This document shows, piece by piece, positions 49,624 through 57,928 of a stretch of 64,000 nt of DNA. The position numbers were made by a program, and so were the translations under genes. Source of the stretch: Sphingosinicella terrae (lineage in GTDB: Bacteria; Pseudomonadota; Alphaproteobacteria; Sphingomonadales; Sphingomonadaceae). The notes under the pieces are model-generated. The model made no database searches. It was not told the origin of the DNA and worked only from the letters and a program-made list of their open reading frames with translations. Position 1 is the stretch's first letter; every line of letters begins with the position of its first letter. The stretch spans positions 1-64,000 of the forward strand of contig NZ_QDFY01000007.1 of NCBI RefSeq assembly GCF_003347635.1. Direction: 5' to 3'.

Positions 49624-50317
49624 CGCCGCGGACCATCGGCGTCCCCCCGCGTGGATGCTGATCCGCGAGGGGATCGCCCTGCTGTCCCGCTTCCATCGCA
49701 GCTTCGGCCGGCTGGAGGCGCGCGGCCCCGCCGATGGCGAGCCGCTGATGGTGATCCCAGGCTTCCTCGCCACCGACCGCACGACCTTGGGCCTTCAGCG
49801 GGCGCTCGCCGCGGCCGGCTATCGCGTCGCCGGCTGGGGTCTCGGCCTCAACCGCGGCGTCCGCGAAGACACGCTCGACCGCATCGCGGAGCGTCTCGAA
49901 CGGTTCGGGCGCGGACGGCCCGTCATCCTGGTCGGATGGAGCCTGGGCGGCGTCTATGCGCGCGAGGCCGCCAAGCGGCGGCCGGATCTCGTCGCCGGAG
50001 TGGTGACCCTCGGCTCGCCCTTCTCCGGCGACCGCCGCCGCAACAATGCCTGGCGGCTCTACGAGCTGGTCGCGGGACACCCGGTCGACGCCCCGCCGGT
50101 CGAGACGGTGCTGGAGGAGAAGCCGCCGGTGCCGACCCTGGCCCTTTGGTCGCGGCGGGACGGAGTCGTCTGCGCCGCCTCGGCCCGCGGCGCGCCCGGC
50201 GAGCGGGATCATGCGGTCGAGCTCAGCTGCACCCATATGGGCTTCGCGGTCAGCCGCTCGGCCTATCCGCCGATCGTCGAGGCGATCCGGGCTTTCAAGG
50301 TGACGTCACGACCCTGA
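49607..50317 (+). CDS. Alpha/beta hydrolase
   Basis: 236 aa from GTG 49607, overlapping serS by 17 nt; ATG 49655 (MLIREGIALL) is the alternative start and would give 220 aa. The nucleophile elbow GWSLGG lies near residues 114-119, with VIPGFLATD as oxyanion region, ALWSRRDGVV with the probable acid Asp, and the catalytic His probably in CTHMGFAVS. It resembles esterase/PHB-depolymerase-like hydrolases. The overlap with serS suggests co-transcription; the substrate is unknown. Confidence 0.82.
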   Translation: MASISDAADHRRPPAWMLIREGIALLSRFHRSFGRLEARGPADGEPLMVIPGFLATDRTTLGLQRALAAAGYRVAGWGLGLNRGVREDTLDRIAERLERFGRGRPVILVGWSLGGVYAREAAKRRPDLVAGVVTLGSPFSGDRRRNNAWRLYELVAGHPVDAPPVETVLEEKPPVPTLALWSRRDGVVCAASARGAPGERDHAVELSCTHMGFAVSRSAYPPIVEAIRAFKVTSRP

Positions 50318-50350
50318 CTTGGACGGGATCCTGACGAGTGGCGCGCCGGC

Positions 50351-50743
50351 TCAGGCCATGAACGAGGCCGCGAGCGCCGGCGGCACCCGGATCGGCCGGC
50401 CGGTGGCGCGATCGATGATCGCCCAGGTGGTTTTTGCGCGGACGCGGGGCTTGCCGTCCTCGCCGACGAACTCGACATGGCGGTCGAAGCGGGCGCCCCT
50501 TGGCGGATCGGGAACCCAGGTACGGCCGACCACCGTCTCCCCGGGCCCCACGGCGCGCAGATAGTCGATCTCGTGCCGGATCACGACCCAGACATAGGCA
50601 TCGACGTCGGCCGGATCGGCGAGCGCGCGCCAATGCGCGACCGCCACCTCCTGGATCCAGCGGACCCAGGCGGCATTGTTGACATGGCCGAGCTCGTCAA
50701 TGTCCTCCGCCGAGGCGGTGATCCTCGTCTCGAACCTCTTCAT
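50351..50743 (-). CDS. Acyl-CoA thioesterase (4HBT, hotdog fold)
   Basis: 130 aa hotdog protein. The conserved DELGHVNNAAWVRWIQEVA block (about 16-34) contains the Asp/His/Asn pattern of YbgC/FcbC-type thioesterases. It hydrolyses acyl-CoA thioesters in the cytosol; aromatic or short-chain CoA substrates are usual. Its ATG (50743) overlaps the stop of the upstream M1-like peptidase gene (ATGA), so it is the last gene of a coupled three-gene operon of two exported peptidases and this enzyme. Confidence 0.88.
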   Translation of the reverse strand: MKRFETRITASAEDIDELGHVNNAAWVRWIQEVAVAHWRALADPADVDAYVWVVIRHEIDYLRAVGPGETVVGRTWVPDPPRGARFDRHVEFVGEDGKPRVRAKTTWAIIDRATGRPIRVPPALAASFMA

Positions 50744-52143
50744 CGAAGCCTCGGCAGTCCGTCGTCGCCGACCGCGTGCGCGACTCCGGCCCGCGCCAGC
50801 AGCGACGCTATCAAGGATGCCGGATCTTCGGCGCCGGTGTCGAGCAGCCGTCCGATGTCGGCGGACAAGGAGGGATCGCCCGAGGCGCGGTCGAGGGCGG
50901 CCAGCCAGTCGCGGCGCGAGACGATGCCGTCGCCGCGATTGTCGTCGATCAGGGCGCGGACGAAGGCCGTGAAGGAGCCGCCGGCGGAGGCTTCGGCGAC
51001 GAGGCCGAAGACGGCGCCGCAGGCATAATAGGCCCTCTGCTCGTTCCGGTCCTCGGCCGAGGCGACGCCCCGGCCCTGGGCGAGCCTCGCACAGTCGCGG
51101 ATCGCGAGGTCGAGGGCGCCGCGCCAGTCATAGTCACGGTCCATCATCGCCACGGTCCGAAAGGCGAGCAGGTCCGCGCCGCCCTCGGTGATCCAGGAAT
51201 CGCGGGCATATTCGTAGGTCACGGTGTGGCCGAGCCAGAAATGGGCCGCCTCGTGGGCGATGAACCACAGCCCGAAGCCGCGCGATCCGGGGGTCTCCGC
51301 AACCACGCCCTCGCCTTCATAGGCCATGGTGATCAGCCCCGGCAGGGCGCTGCCGCCCATGCTGGTGACGCCGCGGGTCGGGCCCGCCCAACTCACCATC
51401 ACCGTCGGCCGCGGCCCGTCCGCCGGCCCGAGCGCTTCGGCGTAGCGGGCGAAGATGCCGGGGATCGAGCGTTCGAGCGTCGACCTGATCCAGCCGGGAA
51501 GCGCCGGATCGACGATCGCGGTCATCGCCTCGCTCGCCACCGGCTCGGCCGGGCCGAACAGGACGTAGGTCCCGTCGCCGTCGCCGGCTTCGACGGTGGC
51601 GGCCGGGACGCGCAACCCGCCATGGAGCACCGCCTCGGCCTCGTCGCTGAAGGTGAGGCGGGTCGCGCTCTGTGGCAGTCCGGAGCGGGCGAGGTCGGCC
51701 GGCAGCCGGCCCGCCAGCTGGGGCGACGAGATCGGGAGGGCGTGGAACTGGCCGCTGTGCAGCGCCACCGATCCGTCGGTGAACACCAGCGCCGGATCGT
51801 AGTCGCCGAGCAGGTCCTGCGTGAAAGGGGTGAACCGCACCCGCACCCGCGGCGGCATCCGCCGTCCCTCGGCGATCAAGACGTCCCAATAGCCGCGGCG
51901 CTCGAGCCGCACGCCGGGCGTCTCGACCGTCCAGCTGCGCGGCCGCCATGGCTGCTGGTCCTCGCGGGTGACGGCCGATCGCGCGAAGAGCCAGACCGGG
52001 TTGCGGTCGCGAAAGCGGAAATCGGCCGTCCAGGCGTCGCCGCGCTTCGTCACCTCGACCGTCAGCGGCGGCGACGGCGGCGGCGTCTCCGCCGCCGCCG
52101 TCGAACCGCCGACCAGCAGCAGGAGCGCCGCCAGGAACCTCAT
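50740..52143 (-). CDS. Exported M1-like zinc metallopeptidase
   Basis: 467 aa. ATG 52143 gives a signal peptide (MRFLAALLLLVGGSTAAAE). A gluzincin motif is clear: FIAHEAAHFWLGHTVTYE with HExxH near 285-290, followed 18 or so residues later by a Glu in the WITEGGADLLAF block. Ahead lies TSMGGSALPGLITMAYEGEG. It lacks the aminopeptidase GAMEN motif, so the activity may differ from M1 aminopeptidases. The start overlaps the upstream S9 gene stop (ATGA) and its stop overlaps the thioesterase start. A C-terminal helical region contains DNRGDGIVSRRDW, which looks like a calcium-type loop, but only one such loop is seen. Confidence 0.8.
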   Translation of the reverse strand: MRFLAALLLLVGGSTAAAETPPPSPPLTVEVTKRGDAWTADFRFRDRNPVWLFARSAVTREDQQPWRPRSWTVETPGVRLERRGYWDVLIAEGRRMPPRVRVRFTPFTQDLLGDYDPALVFTDGSVALHSGQFHALPISSPQLAGRLPADLARSGLPQSATRLTFSDEAEAVLHGGLRVPAATVEAGDGDGTYVLFGPAEPVASEAMTAIVDPALPGWIRSTLERSIPGIFARYAEALGPADGPRPTVMVSWAGPTRGVTSMGGSALPGLITMAYEGEGVVAETPGSRGFGLWFIAHEAAHFWLGHTVTYEYARDSWITEGGADLLAFRTVAMMDRDYDWRGALDLAIRDCARLAQGRGVASAEDRNEQRAYYACGAVFGLVAEASAGGSFTAFVRALIDDNRGDGIVSRRDWLAALDRASGDPSLSADIGRLLDTGAEDPASLIASLLARAGVAHAVGDDGLPRLR

Positions 52144-54302
52144 TGCGCCGTGTCGGCTCCCATCTGGGTCAGGACGAAGGCATAGGCCTCGGCCACTTCG
52201 CGCAGCCGGGTCCAGCGGCCCGACTGGCCGCCATGGCCGGCCCCCATGTTGATCTTGAGCAGCAGCAGATTGTCGTCGGTCTTGGTGGCGCGCAGCCGCG
52301 CCGCCCACTTGGCCGGCTCCCAATAGGTCACCCGCGGGTCGTTGAGGCCGCCGGTGATGAGCATCGGCGGATAGGCCTGGGCGCGGACATTGTCGTAGGG
52401 CGAATAGCTCAGCATATATTCGAACGCGGCCGGATCGGTGACCGGATTGCCCCACTCGTTCCATTCGCCGGGCGTCAGCGGCAGGCTCTCGTCGAGCATC
52501 GTGTTGACGACGTCGACGAAGGGAACGTCGGCGACGACGGCCCCCCAAAGCTCGGGATCGGAATTGACCACTGCTCCCATCAGCTCGCCGCCCGCCGACC
52601 CGCCCTGGATCGCGATCCGGCCGACGCCGGTATAATTTTCGGCGATCAGCCCGCGGGCGGCATCGACGAAATCGTTGAAGGTGTTGGTCCGCCGGTCGAG
52701 CTTGCCGTCGAGATACCATTGATAACCGAGATCGTCGCCGCCGCGGATATGGGCGATGGCGAAGGCGTAGCCGCGGTCGATCAGGCTGAACCGGTTGGTG
52801 CTGAAGCCCGGCGGCGTCGCATAGCCGTAGGCGCCATAGGCGTAGAGGAAGAGGCGGCCCTGGCCGTTGCGCTCGAAGCCGCGGCGATAGACGATCGACA
52901 CCGGCAATTGCCGGCCGTCGCGCGTGGGGACGGTGATCCGCTCGGTCACATACTGGCTGGGATCGTAGCCCGACGGGATCTGCTGGACCTTGCGAGTCTC
53001 CAGCCGGTTGTCGGCCGGATGGTAGTCGTAGACCGTCGGCGGCGTCACCATCGACGCGTAGCTCAGCCGATAGGCGGCCGGCGCATATTCGGGATTCGAT
53101 CCCAGCGAGGCGGTGTAGCTCGCCTCGGTGAAAGGGATGCGGCGCTCGCTGCCGTCATAGCCGCGCAGCCGGATCTGATCGAGGCCGTTCAAGCGCTCGC
53201 TGATGACGAGATGGTCGCGAAAGGCGGTGATGCCGCGCAGATAGACCGCGTCCGAGCCGGCAATCACCTCGCGCCACTCGCCCGGATTTTCCGGTGAGGC
53301 CTCGGCCAGGCGGAAATTGACGTGATTGTCGTTGGTGAGGACCCACAGCCGGTCGTGGCTGGCGTCGACCGAATAGAGGATGTTTGGGCGGCGCCGCGCG
53401 ATCAGCACCGGTTCCGCCTCGGGATTGTCGGCCGGCAGCAGACGGATCTCGTTGGAGACGTTCTCGCCGGTCCCGATCAGGATGAAGCGGCGGTCCTGGG
53501 TCTTCTCGACGCTGACCGTGAAGGCGACATTCTCCGTCTCCTCGTAGAGCGTCCGGTCACTCTCGAGCGGCGCGCCGATGCGATGGAACCGGGCGCGGTA
53601 GCTTCGCCAATTCTCGTTCACCTCGGTGAAGACGATTCCGCGGCTGTCGGCGGTCCACACCGGATCGCCGATGCCCACCTCGGTCACCGTCTCGATGTCG
53701 CGGCCGGTGGCCAGTTCGCGGATGCGCAGCTGGAACCGCTCCGACCCGTCGTCATCGACCATGATGGCGGCGTAGCGGCCGTCGGGGCTGATCTCGAGCG
53801 CGCCGAGGACGAAATATTGCTTGCCCTGCGCCTCGGCAGGCTCGTCGAAGATCAGCTGCGGTTCGCCAGCCTGCTCCGGGCTCGACGCGGGGCGGCGATA
53901 CCAGGTGCGATATTGCGCGCCGGGCTGGAACGCCCACCAGTAGAGCCAGTCGCCGTCGCGGACCGGAACCGAGCTGTCATCCTCGGGGATGCGGCCGCGC
54001 ATCTCCTGGAACAGGGTGTCGACCAGCGGCCGGTGCGGCGCCATCGCCGCCTCGAAATAGGCATTCTCGGCGCGCAGGTAGGACAGCACGTCCTCGTCAT
54101 CGACGGTCGGATAGGATTCGTCGCGCAGCCAGTGCCAGGGATCCTGCACCGTCCGGCCGTGGCGCTCGAAGGAGAAAGGCCGCTGCTCGGCGACGGGCGG
54201 AGCAGGAAGCTCGGCAGTGCGGGTCATTGGATCCCTTTGCGGTTGGTCCTGGGCGATGGCTGGCGCGGCCGTCAGCAAAAGCAGAAGAGAAAGGAGGCGC
54301 AT
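52140..54302 (-). CDS. Exported prolyl oligopeptidase family peptidase (oligopeptidase B-like, S9A)
   Basis: 720 aa with a signal peptide (MRLLSLLLLLTAAPAIAQ). The N-terminal beta-propeller has the S9A entry motif DPWHWLRDESYP. The catalytic domain is C-terminal: IAIQGGSAGGELMGAV holds the nucleophile Ser (GxSxGG), NDPRVTYWEP the acid Asp, and NMGAGHGGQSGRW the His. The sequence is closest to oligopeptidase B (PtrB) in its acidic residues. It cleaves small peptides after basic residues; the signal peptide moves it to the periplasm. It is the first gene of a coupled operon with the M1-like peptidase and thioesterase genes. Confidence 0.92.
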   Translation of the reverse strand: MRLLSLLLLLTAAPAIAQDQPQRDPMTRTAELPAPPVAEQRPFSFERHGRTVQDPWHWLRDESYPTVDDEDVLSYLRAENAYFEAAMAPHRPLVDTLFQEMRGRIPEDDSSVPVRDGDWLYWWAFQPGAQYRTWYRRPASSPEQAGEPQLIFDEPAEAQGKQYFVLGALEISPDGRYAAIMVDDDGSERFQLRIRELATGRDIETVTEVGIGDPVWTADSRGIVFTEVNENWRSYRARFHRIGAPLESDRTLYEETENVAFTVSVEKTQDRRFILIGTGENVSNEIRLLPADNPEAEPVLIARRRPNILYSVDASHDRLWVLTNDNHVNFRLAEASPENPGEWREVIAGSDAVYLRGITAFRDHLVISERLNGLDQIRLRGYDGSERRIPFTEASYTASLGSNPEYAPAAYRLSYASMVTPPTVYDYHPADNRLETRKVQQIPSGYDPSQYVTERITVPTRDGRQLPVSIVYRRGFERNGQGRLFLYAYGAYGYATPPGFSTNRFSLIDRGYAFAIAHIRGGDDLGYQWYLDGKLDRRTNTFNDFVDAARGLIAENYTGVGRIAIQGGSAGGELMGAVVNSDPELWGAVVADVPFVDVVNTMLDESLPLTPGEWNEWGNPVTDPAAFEYMLSYSPYDNVRAQAYPPMLITGGLNDPRVTYWEPAKWAARLRATKTDDNLLLLKINMGAGHGGQSGRWTRLREVAEAYAFVLTQMGADTAQ

Positions 54303-54389
54303 TTTGGTTCCCCACCCGGTTCGAAGGCTGGCGCGGCGCGCCTCCGGCGACTAGATCAGCGGCGATAAACGCCATTCGAGGACTTGCCA

Positions 54390-56189
54390 ATGTCCAGCTA
54401 TGCCGACCGCCTTGCCGCGCTGCGCGAGCAGCTCAGGACGGACCGTCTCGACGGATTCGTGGTGCCGCTCACCGACGAGCATATGAGCGAATATGTCGGC
54501 AGCTATGCCCAGCGCCTGGCGTGGCTGACCGGCTTCCAGGGCTCGGCCGGTTCGGCAGTGGTGCTGCCCGAAGAGGCCGCGATCTTCGTCGACGGCCGTT
54601 ACACGCTGCAGGTCCGTTCGCAGGTCGACGGCCGCCACTGGAGCTACCAGTCGGTCCCGGAGACGAGCATCGCCGCCTGGCTGAAGGCGCACGCGCCGCA
54701 GGGCGGCCGGATCGGCTACGATCCCTGGCTCCATACTCGGGAGTGGGTGGTCAAGGCGCGCGAGGCGTTAGCCGACAAGGGCGCCGAGCTGGTCGCCGTC
54801 GGGCGCAATCCGATCGACAGCGTCTGGGCCGACAAGCCGGAGCCATCGCGGGCGCGGCTGATCGTCCATCCGGACTCGCTGGCCGGAAAGCCGTCGGCCG
54901 CCAAGCGCCAGGAGATGGCGGACTGGCTGCGAGCCGAGAAAGCGGACGCGGCGGTGCTGGCGGCGCTCGATTCGATCGCCTGGACCTTCAATGTCCGCGG
55001 CCAGGATGTCGAGCATACGCCGGTCGCTTTGTCCTTCGCCGTCGTCCATGAGGACGGCACCGCCGACCTTTTCGTCGCTTCCGAGAAGATCGGCGACGAC
55101 GTGCGCCAGCATCTCGGCAATGGCGTTCGGCTGCACGAGCGCGACGAGTTCGAGGCCTGGCTCGGCGGACTCGGCGGCAAGACGGTCGCGGTCGACCCCG
55201 AGCGCTCGGTGGCGGCGATCTTCGAGGCGCTCGACCAGGCCGGCGCCAAGGTCGTCGCCCGCCGCGATCCCGCGGTGCTGCCGAAGGCGATCAAGAACGA
55301 CGTCGAGATAGCGGGCCACAAGGCGGCGCAGGCGCGCGACGGCGCCGCCTTGTCGCGCTTCCTCCACTGGCTGTCGGTCGAGGCGCCGAAGGGCGAGCTC
55401 GACGAGCTCAAGGCCGCCGACCGGCTCCACGGCTTCCGCCGCGACGGCGGCGATCTTCGCGACCTCAGCTTCGACACCATTTCAGGCGCCGGGCCGAACG
55501 GCGCCATCGTCCATTACCGGGTGACCGAGGAGACCAACCGGCCGATCGAGCGGGACTCGCTCTATCTGGTCGATAGCGGCGGTCAATATCCGGACGGCAC
55601 CACCGACGTCACCCGCACCGTCGTGGTGGGCGCGCCCACCGCGGAGATGCGCGACCGCTTCACCCGCGTCCTCAAGGGCCATATCGCGGTCGCCCGCGCC
55701 CGCTTCCCGGCCGGGACGCGCGGCGGCCAGCTCGACAGCTTCGCCCGGCAGCATCTCTGGCAGGCCGGGCTCGATTATGCCCACGGCACCGGCCACGGCG
55801 TCGGCAGCTTCCTCGCTGTCCACGAAGGGCCGCAGCGTATCTCGCCGGTCGGCAGCGGCCAGGCCGGCGGCGACGAGCCGCTGCGGGCCGGCATGATCCT
55901 CTCGAACGAGCCCGGTTATTACAAGACCGGCGAATATGGCATCCGGGTCGAGAATCTCGTGCTGGTCGTGCCGGCCGCGATCGAGGGCGCCGAGAAGGAA
56001 ATGCTGGGTTTCGAAACGCTGACCTTCGCGCCGATCGACCGCGCCCTGATCGAGCCGGCGCTGCTGTCGCCCGAGGAGCGGCAATGGGTCGACGACTATC
56101 ACGCGCAGGTGCTCGAGGTGGTGGGGCCCCAGCTCGAAGGTGACGCACGCCTTTGGCTCGATGAGGCCTGCGCGCCGCTCGCCGGCTAG
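54390..56189 (+). CDS. Aminopeptidase P family protein (Xaa-Pro peptidase, M24B)
   Basis: 599 aa. ATG 54390 is preceded by GAGGA at about 7 nt; a TTG two codons earlier is less likely. Three creatinase-like domains are typical of the long (about 600 aa) aminopeptidase P group: two N-terminal domains, then the pita-bread peptidase (about 310-540). Metal ligands appear in LVDSGGQYPDGTTDVTRT, GTGHGVGSFLAVHEGP and the Glu residues of ILSNEPGYYKTGEYGIRVEN. It removes N-terminal residues before Pro in the cytosol. It is divergent from the S9 peptidase. Confidence 0.93.
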   Translation: MSSYADRLAALREQLRTDRLDGFVVPLTDEHMSEYVGSYAQRLAWLTGFQGSAGSAVVLPEEAAIFVDGRYTLQVRSQVDGRHWSYQSVPETSIAAWLKAHAPQGGRIGYDPWLHTREWVVKAREALADKGAELVAVGRNPIDSVWADKPEPSRARLIVHPDSLAGKPSAAKRQEMADWLRAEKADAAVLAALDSIAWTFNVRGQDVEHTPVALSFAVVHEDGTADLFVASEKIGDDVRQHLGNGVRLHERDEFEAWLGGLGGKTVAVDPERSVAAIFEALDQAGAKVVARRDPAVLPKAIKNDVEIAGHKAAQARDGAALSRFLHWLSVEAPKGELDELKAADRLHGFRRDGGDLRDLSFDTISGAGPNGAIVHYRVTEETNRPIERDSLYLVDSGGQYPDGTTDVTRTVVVGAPTAEMRDRFTRVLKGHIAVARARFPAGTRGGQLDSFARQHLWQAGLDYAHGTGHGVGSFLAVHEGPQRISPVGSGQAGGDEPLRAGMILSNEPGYYKTGEYGIRVENLVLVVPAAIEGAEKEMLGFETLTFAPIDRALIEPALLSPEERQWVDDYHAQVLEVVGPQLEGDARLWLDEACAPLAG

Positions 56190-56215
56190 GGGCCAGCCGC
56201 GGCCCGTTCCGCGAT

Positions 56216-56386
56216 TCAGCTGGCGTCGTCGGTGCGCCCGCCGCCGGGACCGGATCGCGCTGCCGCCTCTTCGCCGGCCTTGGCGCCGGCCGGGGCGATC
56301 GCCCGCGCCTGCGCCTTGCGGCGGCGGAGATTCTCCCTCAGCGCCGCAGCCAGCCGCCGTTCGCGTTCCTCATCCTTCGCTGCCAT
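56216..56386 (-). CDS. Very small basic/acidic hypothetical protein
   Basis: 56 aa: MAAKDEERERRLAAAL followed by RENLRRRKAQARAIAP and an Ala/Gly-rich acidic end closing GGGRTDDAS. The helix RRLAxALRENLRRRKAQAR resembles small proteins I associate with sphingomonads. GGGGA stands just before the ATG. The frame is confirmed by translation to the TGA at 56216. Its role is unknown. Confidence 0.6.
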   Translation of the reverse strand: MAAKDEERERRLAAALRENLRRRKAQARAIAPAGAKAGEEAAARSGPGGGRTDDAS

Positions 56387-56477
56387 TTCCCCGGGTTAGG
56401 ATCGGCACCGCCTTGCCGCAAGCCGCCTTGACACCATATCGGCCCTGCGGCTAGCGCCGCCTTTCCGCGAAAGCCGT

Positions 56478-56552
<75 letters not shown>

Positions 56553-56586
56553 CTTTCGCCGCTGGTGGTCCCGCCCCAGGGGCCGC

Positions 56587-56757
56587 TCAGCCTCCGGCGA
56601 CCCGCCGCTTCTCGACCAGCATCCGCTGTCCCGCCTTGGTGGCGAAAAGGCTGGCAAGCTCGCGGTGCCGCTCACGCGCCTCGGTCGTGATCGCGCGCGC
56701 GGCCAGCCTCTGCTCCTCGGCCGCCCGCCGCGAATAATAACGATAGTCAGACTCCAT
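56587..56757 (-). CDS. Small helical protein, same type as 38566-38790
   Basis: 56 aa: MESDYRYYSRRAAEEQRLAA then EARERHRELASLFATKAGQ. ATG 56757 has GGGGAGG about 7 nt upstream, a strong site. The pattern (aromatic pair, R-R-A-A-E-x, helix with R-x-R-x-x-x-x-A) parallels the protein at 38566-38790. Widespread small proteins of this sort have no known function. It lies directly after tRNA-Thr, in the opposite direction. Confidence 0.7.
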   Translation of the reverse strand: MESDYRYYSRRAAEEQRLAARAITTEARERHRELASLFATKAGQRMLVEKRRVAGG

Positions 56758-56844
56758 GCCGTCGCCTCCCCTACAGCAGGGGTTGCTTAACATAGGAATA
56801 GTGGGATTTCGACTCGGCCTGCCCGGAGGCTGCCGCCAGTCGTC

Positions 56845-57234
56845 TCAACGGTGATTCGACTTGGCGACGATCATGTCCACCACGGCGGGATGCAGCGGCC
56901 GTTCGAAGGCGCAGCCGACGCTCGGGCCTTCCGCCCAGACCACGCGGCCATGGCAGGCCTCGAGCCCCGGCAGGCGCAGCCAGACATCGGTCCCGACGGC
57001 GAGCTCGAGGTGGGTGGCGACGCGAAAGCCGTCGGTCGACAGGTCGACGATCTGGACCGTCACGCCGGATGCACCGCGCTGACGAAGGCCCGCGCCCAAC
57101 GTCACCGGCAATCGCTCCGCGCGGCGGCCTTTCGGCCCGGCCGATTCGAAGGTGCCGTCGGTCGAGATCTCGCCGCTGATCGACAGCGCCGAGCCTTCGG
57201 AGGAAGACGTCCAGCTGCCGGCATAGGCACTCAT
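56845..57234 (-). CDS. PilZ domain protein
   Basis: 129 aa. The N-terminal 35 residues are Ser/Gly-rich and disordered-looking. The PilZ domain follows: RRAERLPVTLGAG (RxxxR near 37-41) and IVDLSTDGFRVAT (DxSxxG), then HGRVVWAEGPSVGCAFERPLHPAVV. All c-di-GMP contact residues are kept, so it is a probable receptor. It lies 10 bp after another PilZ gene and 0.7 kb from the hybrid histidine kinase. Confidence 0.88.
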   Translation of the reverse strand: MSAYAGSWTSSSEGSALSISGEISTDGTFESAGPKGRRAERLPVTLGAGLRQRGASGVTVQIVDLSTDGFRVATHLELAVGTDVWLRLPGLEACHGRVVWAEGPSVGCAFERPLHPAVVDMIVAKSNHR

Positions 57235-57244
57235 GACGCGTTCC

Positions 57245-57679
57245 TCAGCCGTCGCCGCCGGGGAGGGTGAGGCCGACCGTCACGCCCCAGGCCAGCGCCA
57301 TCTTGCGCTCCTTTTCGGAGAGGTCCTCGTTGAGACCCGGGCGGCGGAAGCGGCCGCCGCCACCGTCGCCGGTGCGCCGCTTCAACTGGACGAGCACCTC
57401 CTGCTCGTCGATCATGAACAGGAATTCGAGCCCGATCCGCCCACCGGCCACCCAGGCGACGCGCGCGGGTACGACGGTGCTGCCGCGGCTGAAGGTGACC
57501 TCGCTGCCCACCGCGGGCAAGGCGGCGCATTCGATCAGCGCCCCCTTCCGCGACAGGTCCCGAAGGCGGCAATCCACCTCCCCGTAGGGCGTCTGCAGCT
57601 TAGCCGCGAGCAGGACGCGGGCGCGCTTCGTCGCGCGCTTGCCGCCCACCTCTGAATTCACGAAATTGTCAGCGCCCAT
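57245..57679 (-). CDS. PilZ domain protein
   Basis: 144 aa. The PilZ domain begins KRATKRARVLLAAKLQT, where RxxxR is kept only as RATKR, then LRDLSRKGALIECA (DxSxxG) and ARVAWVAGGRIGLEF. It carries an extra C-terminal 50-residue tail (EQEVLVQLKRRTGDGGGGRFRR..). It is transcribed in tandem with the next PilZ gene (10-bp gap), probably as a two-gene operon, divergent from the hybrid kinase. Confidence 0.87.
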   Translation of the reverse strand: MGADNFVNSEVGGKRATKRARVLLAAKLQTPYGEVDCRLRDLSRKGALIECAALPAVGSEVTFSRGSTVVPARVAWVAGGRIGLEFLFMIDEQEVLVQLKRRTGDGGGGRFRRPGLNEDLSEKERKMALAWGVTVGLTLPGGDG

Positions 57680-57928
57680 TCCTTATCCCTCGATCCGGAG
57701 AGGGTATTACCGCCGAACGGCCAAGAATTCGTAAACGCCGCGGCAATGACCCGCTTGTCCATGGGCGGGTCGATGAACGGCAACAGACGGGAAAGGCGGG
57801 ATTTCGCCGGGAGCGCCGCTCCGCTATCGTACGCGTCGGGGGGCAGGATCTTGGCTGGAGTCGAAACTGGAGCGCGTGCTGGAGACGGGTCGCCGCTGAC
57901 GCGGCTTACCCCCGCGATCCTCGTCACC

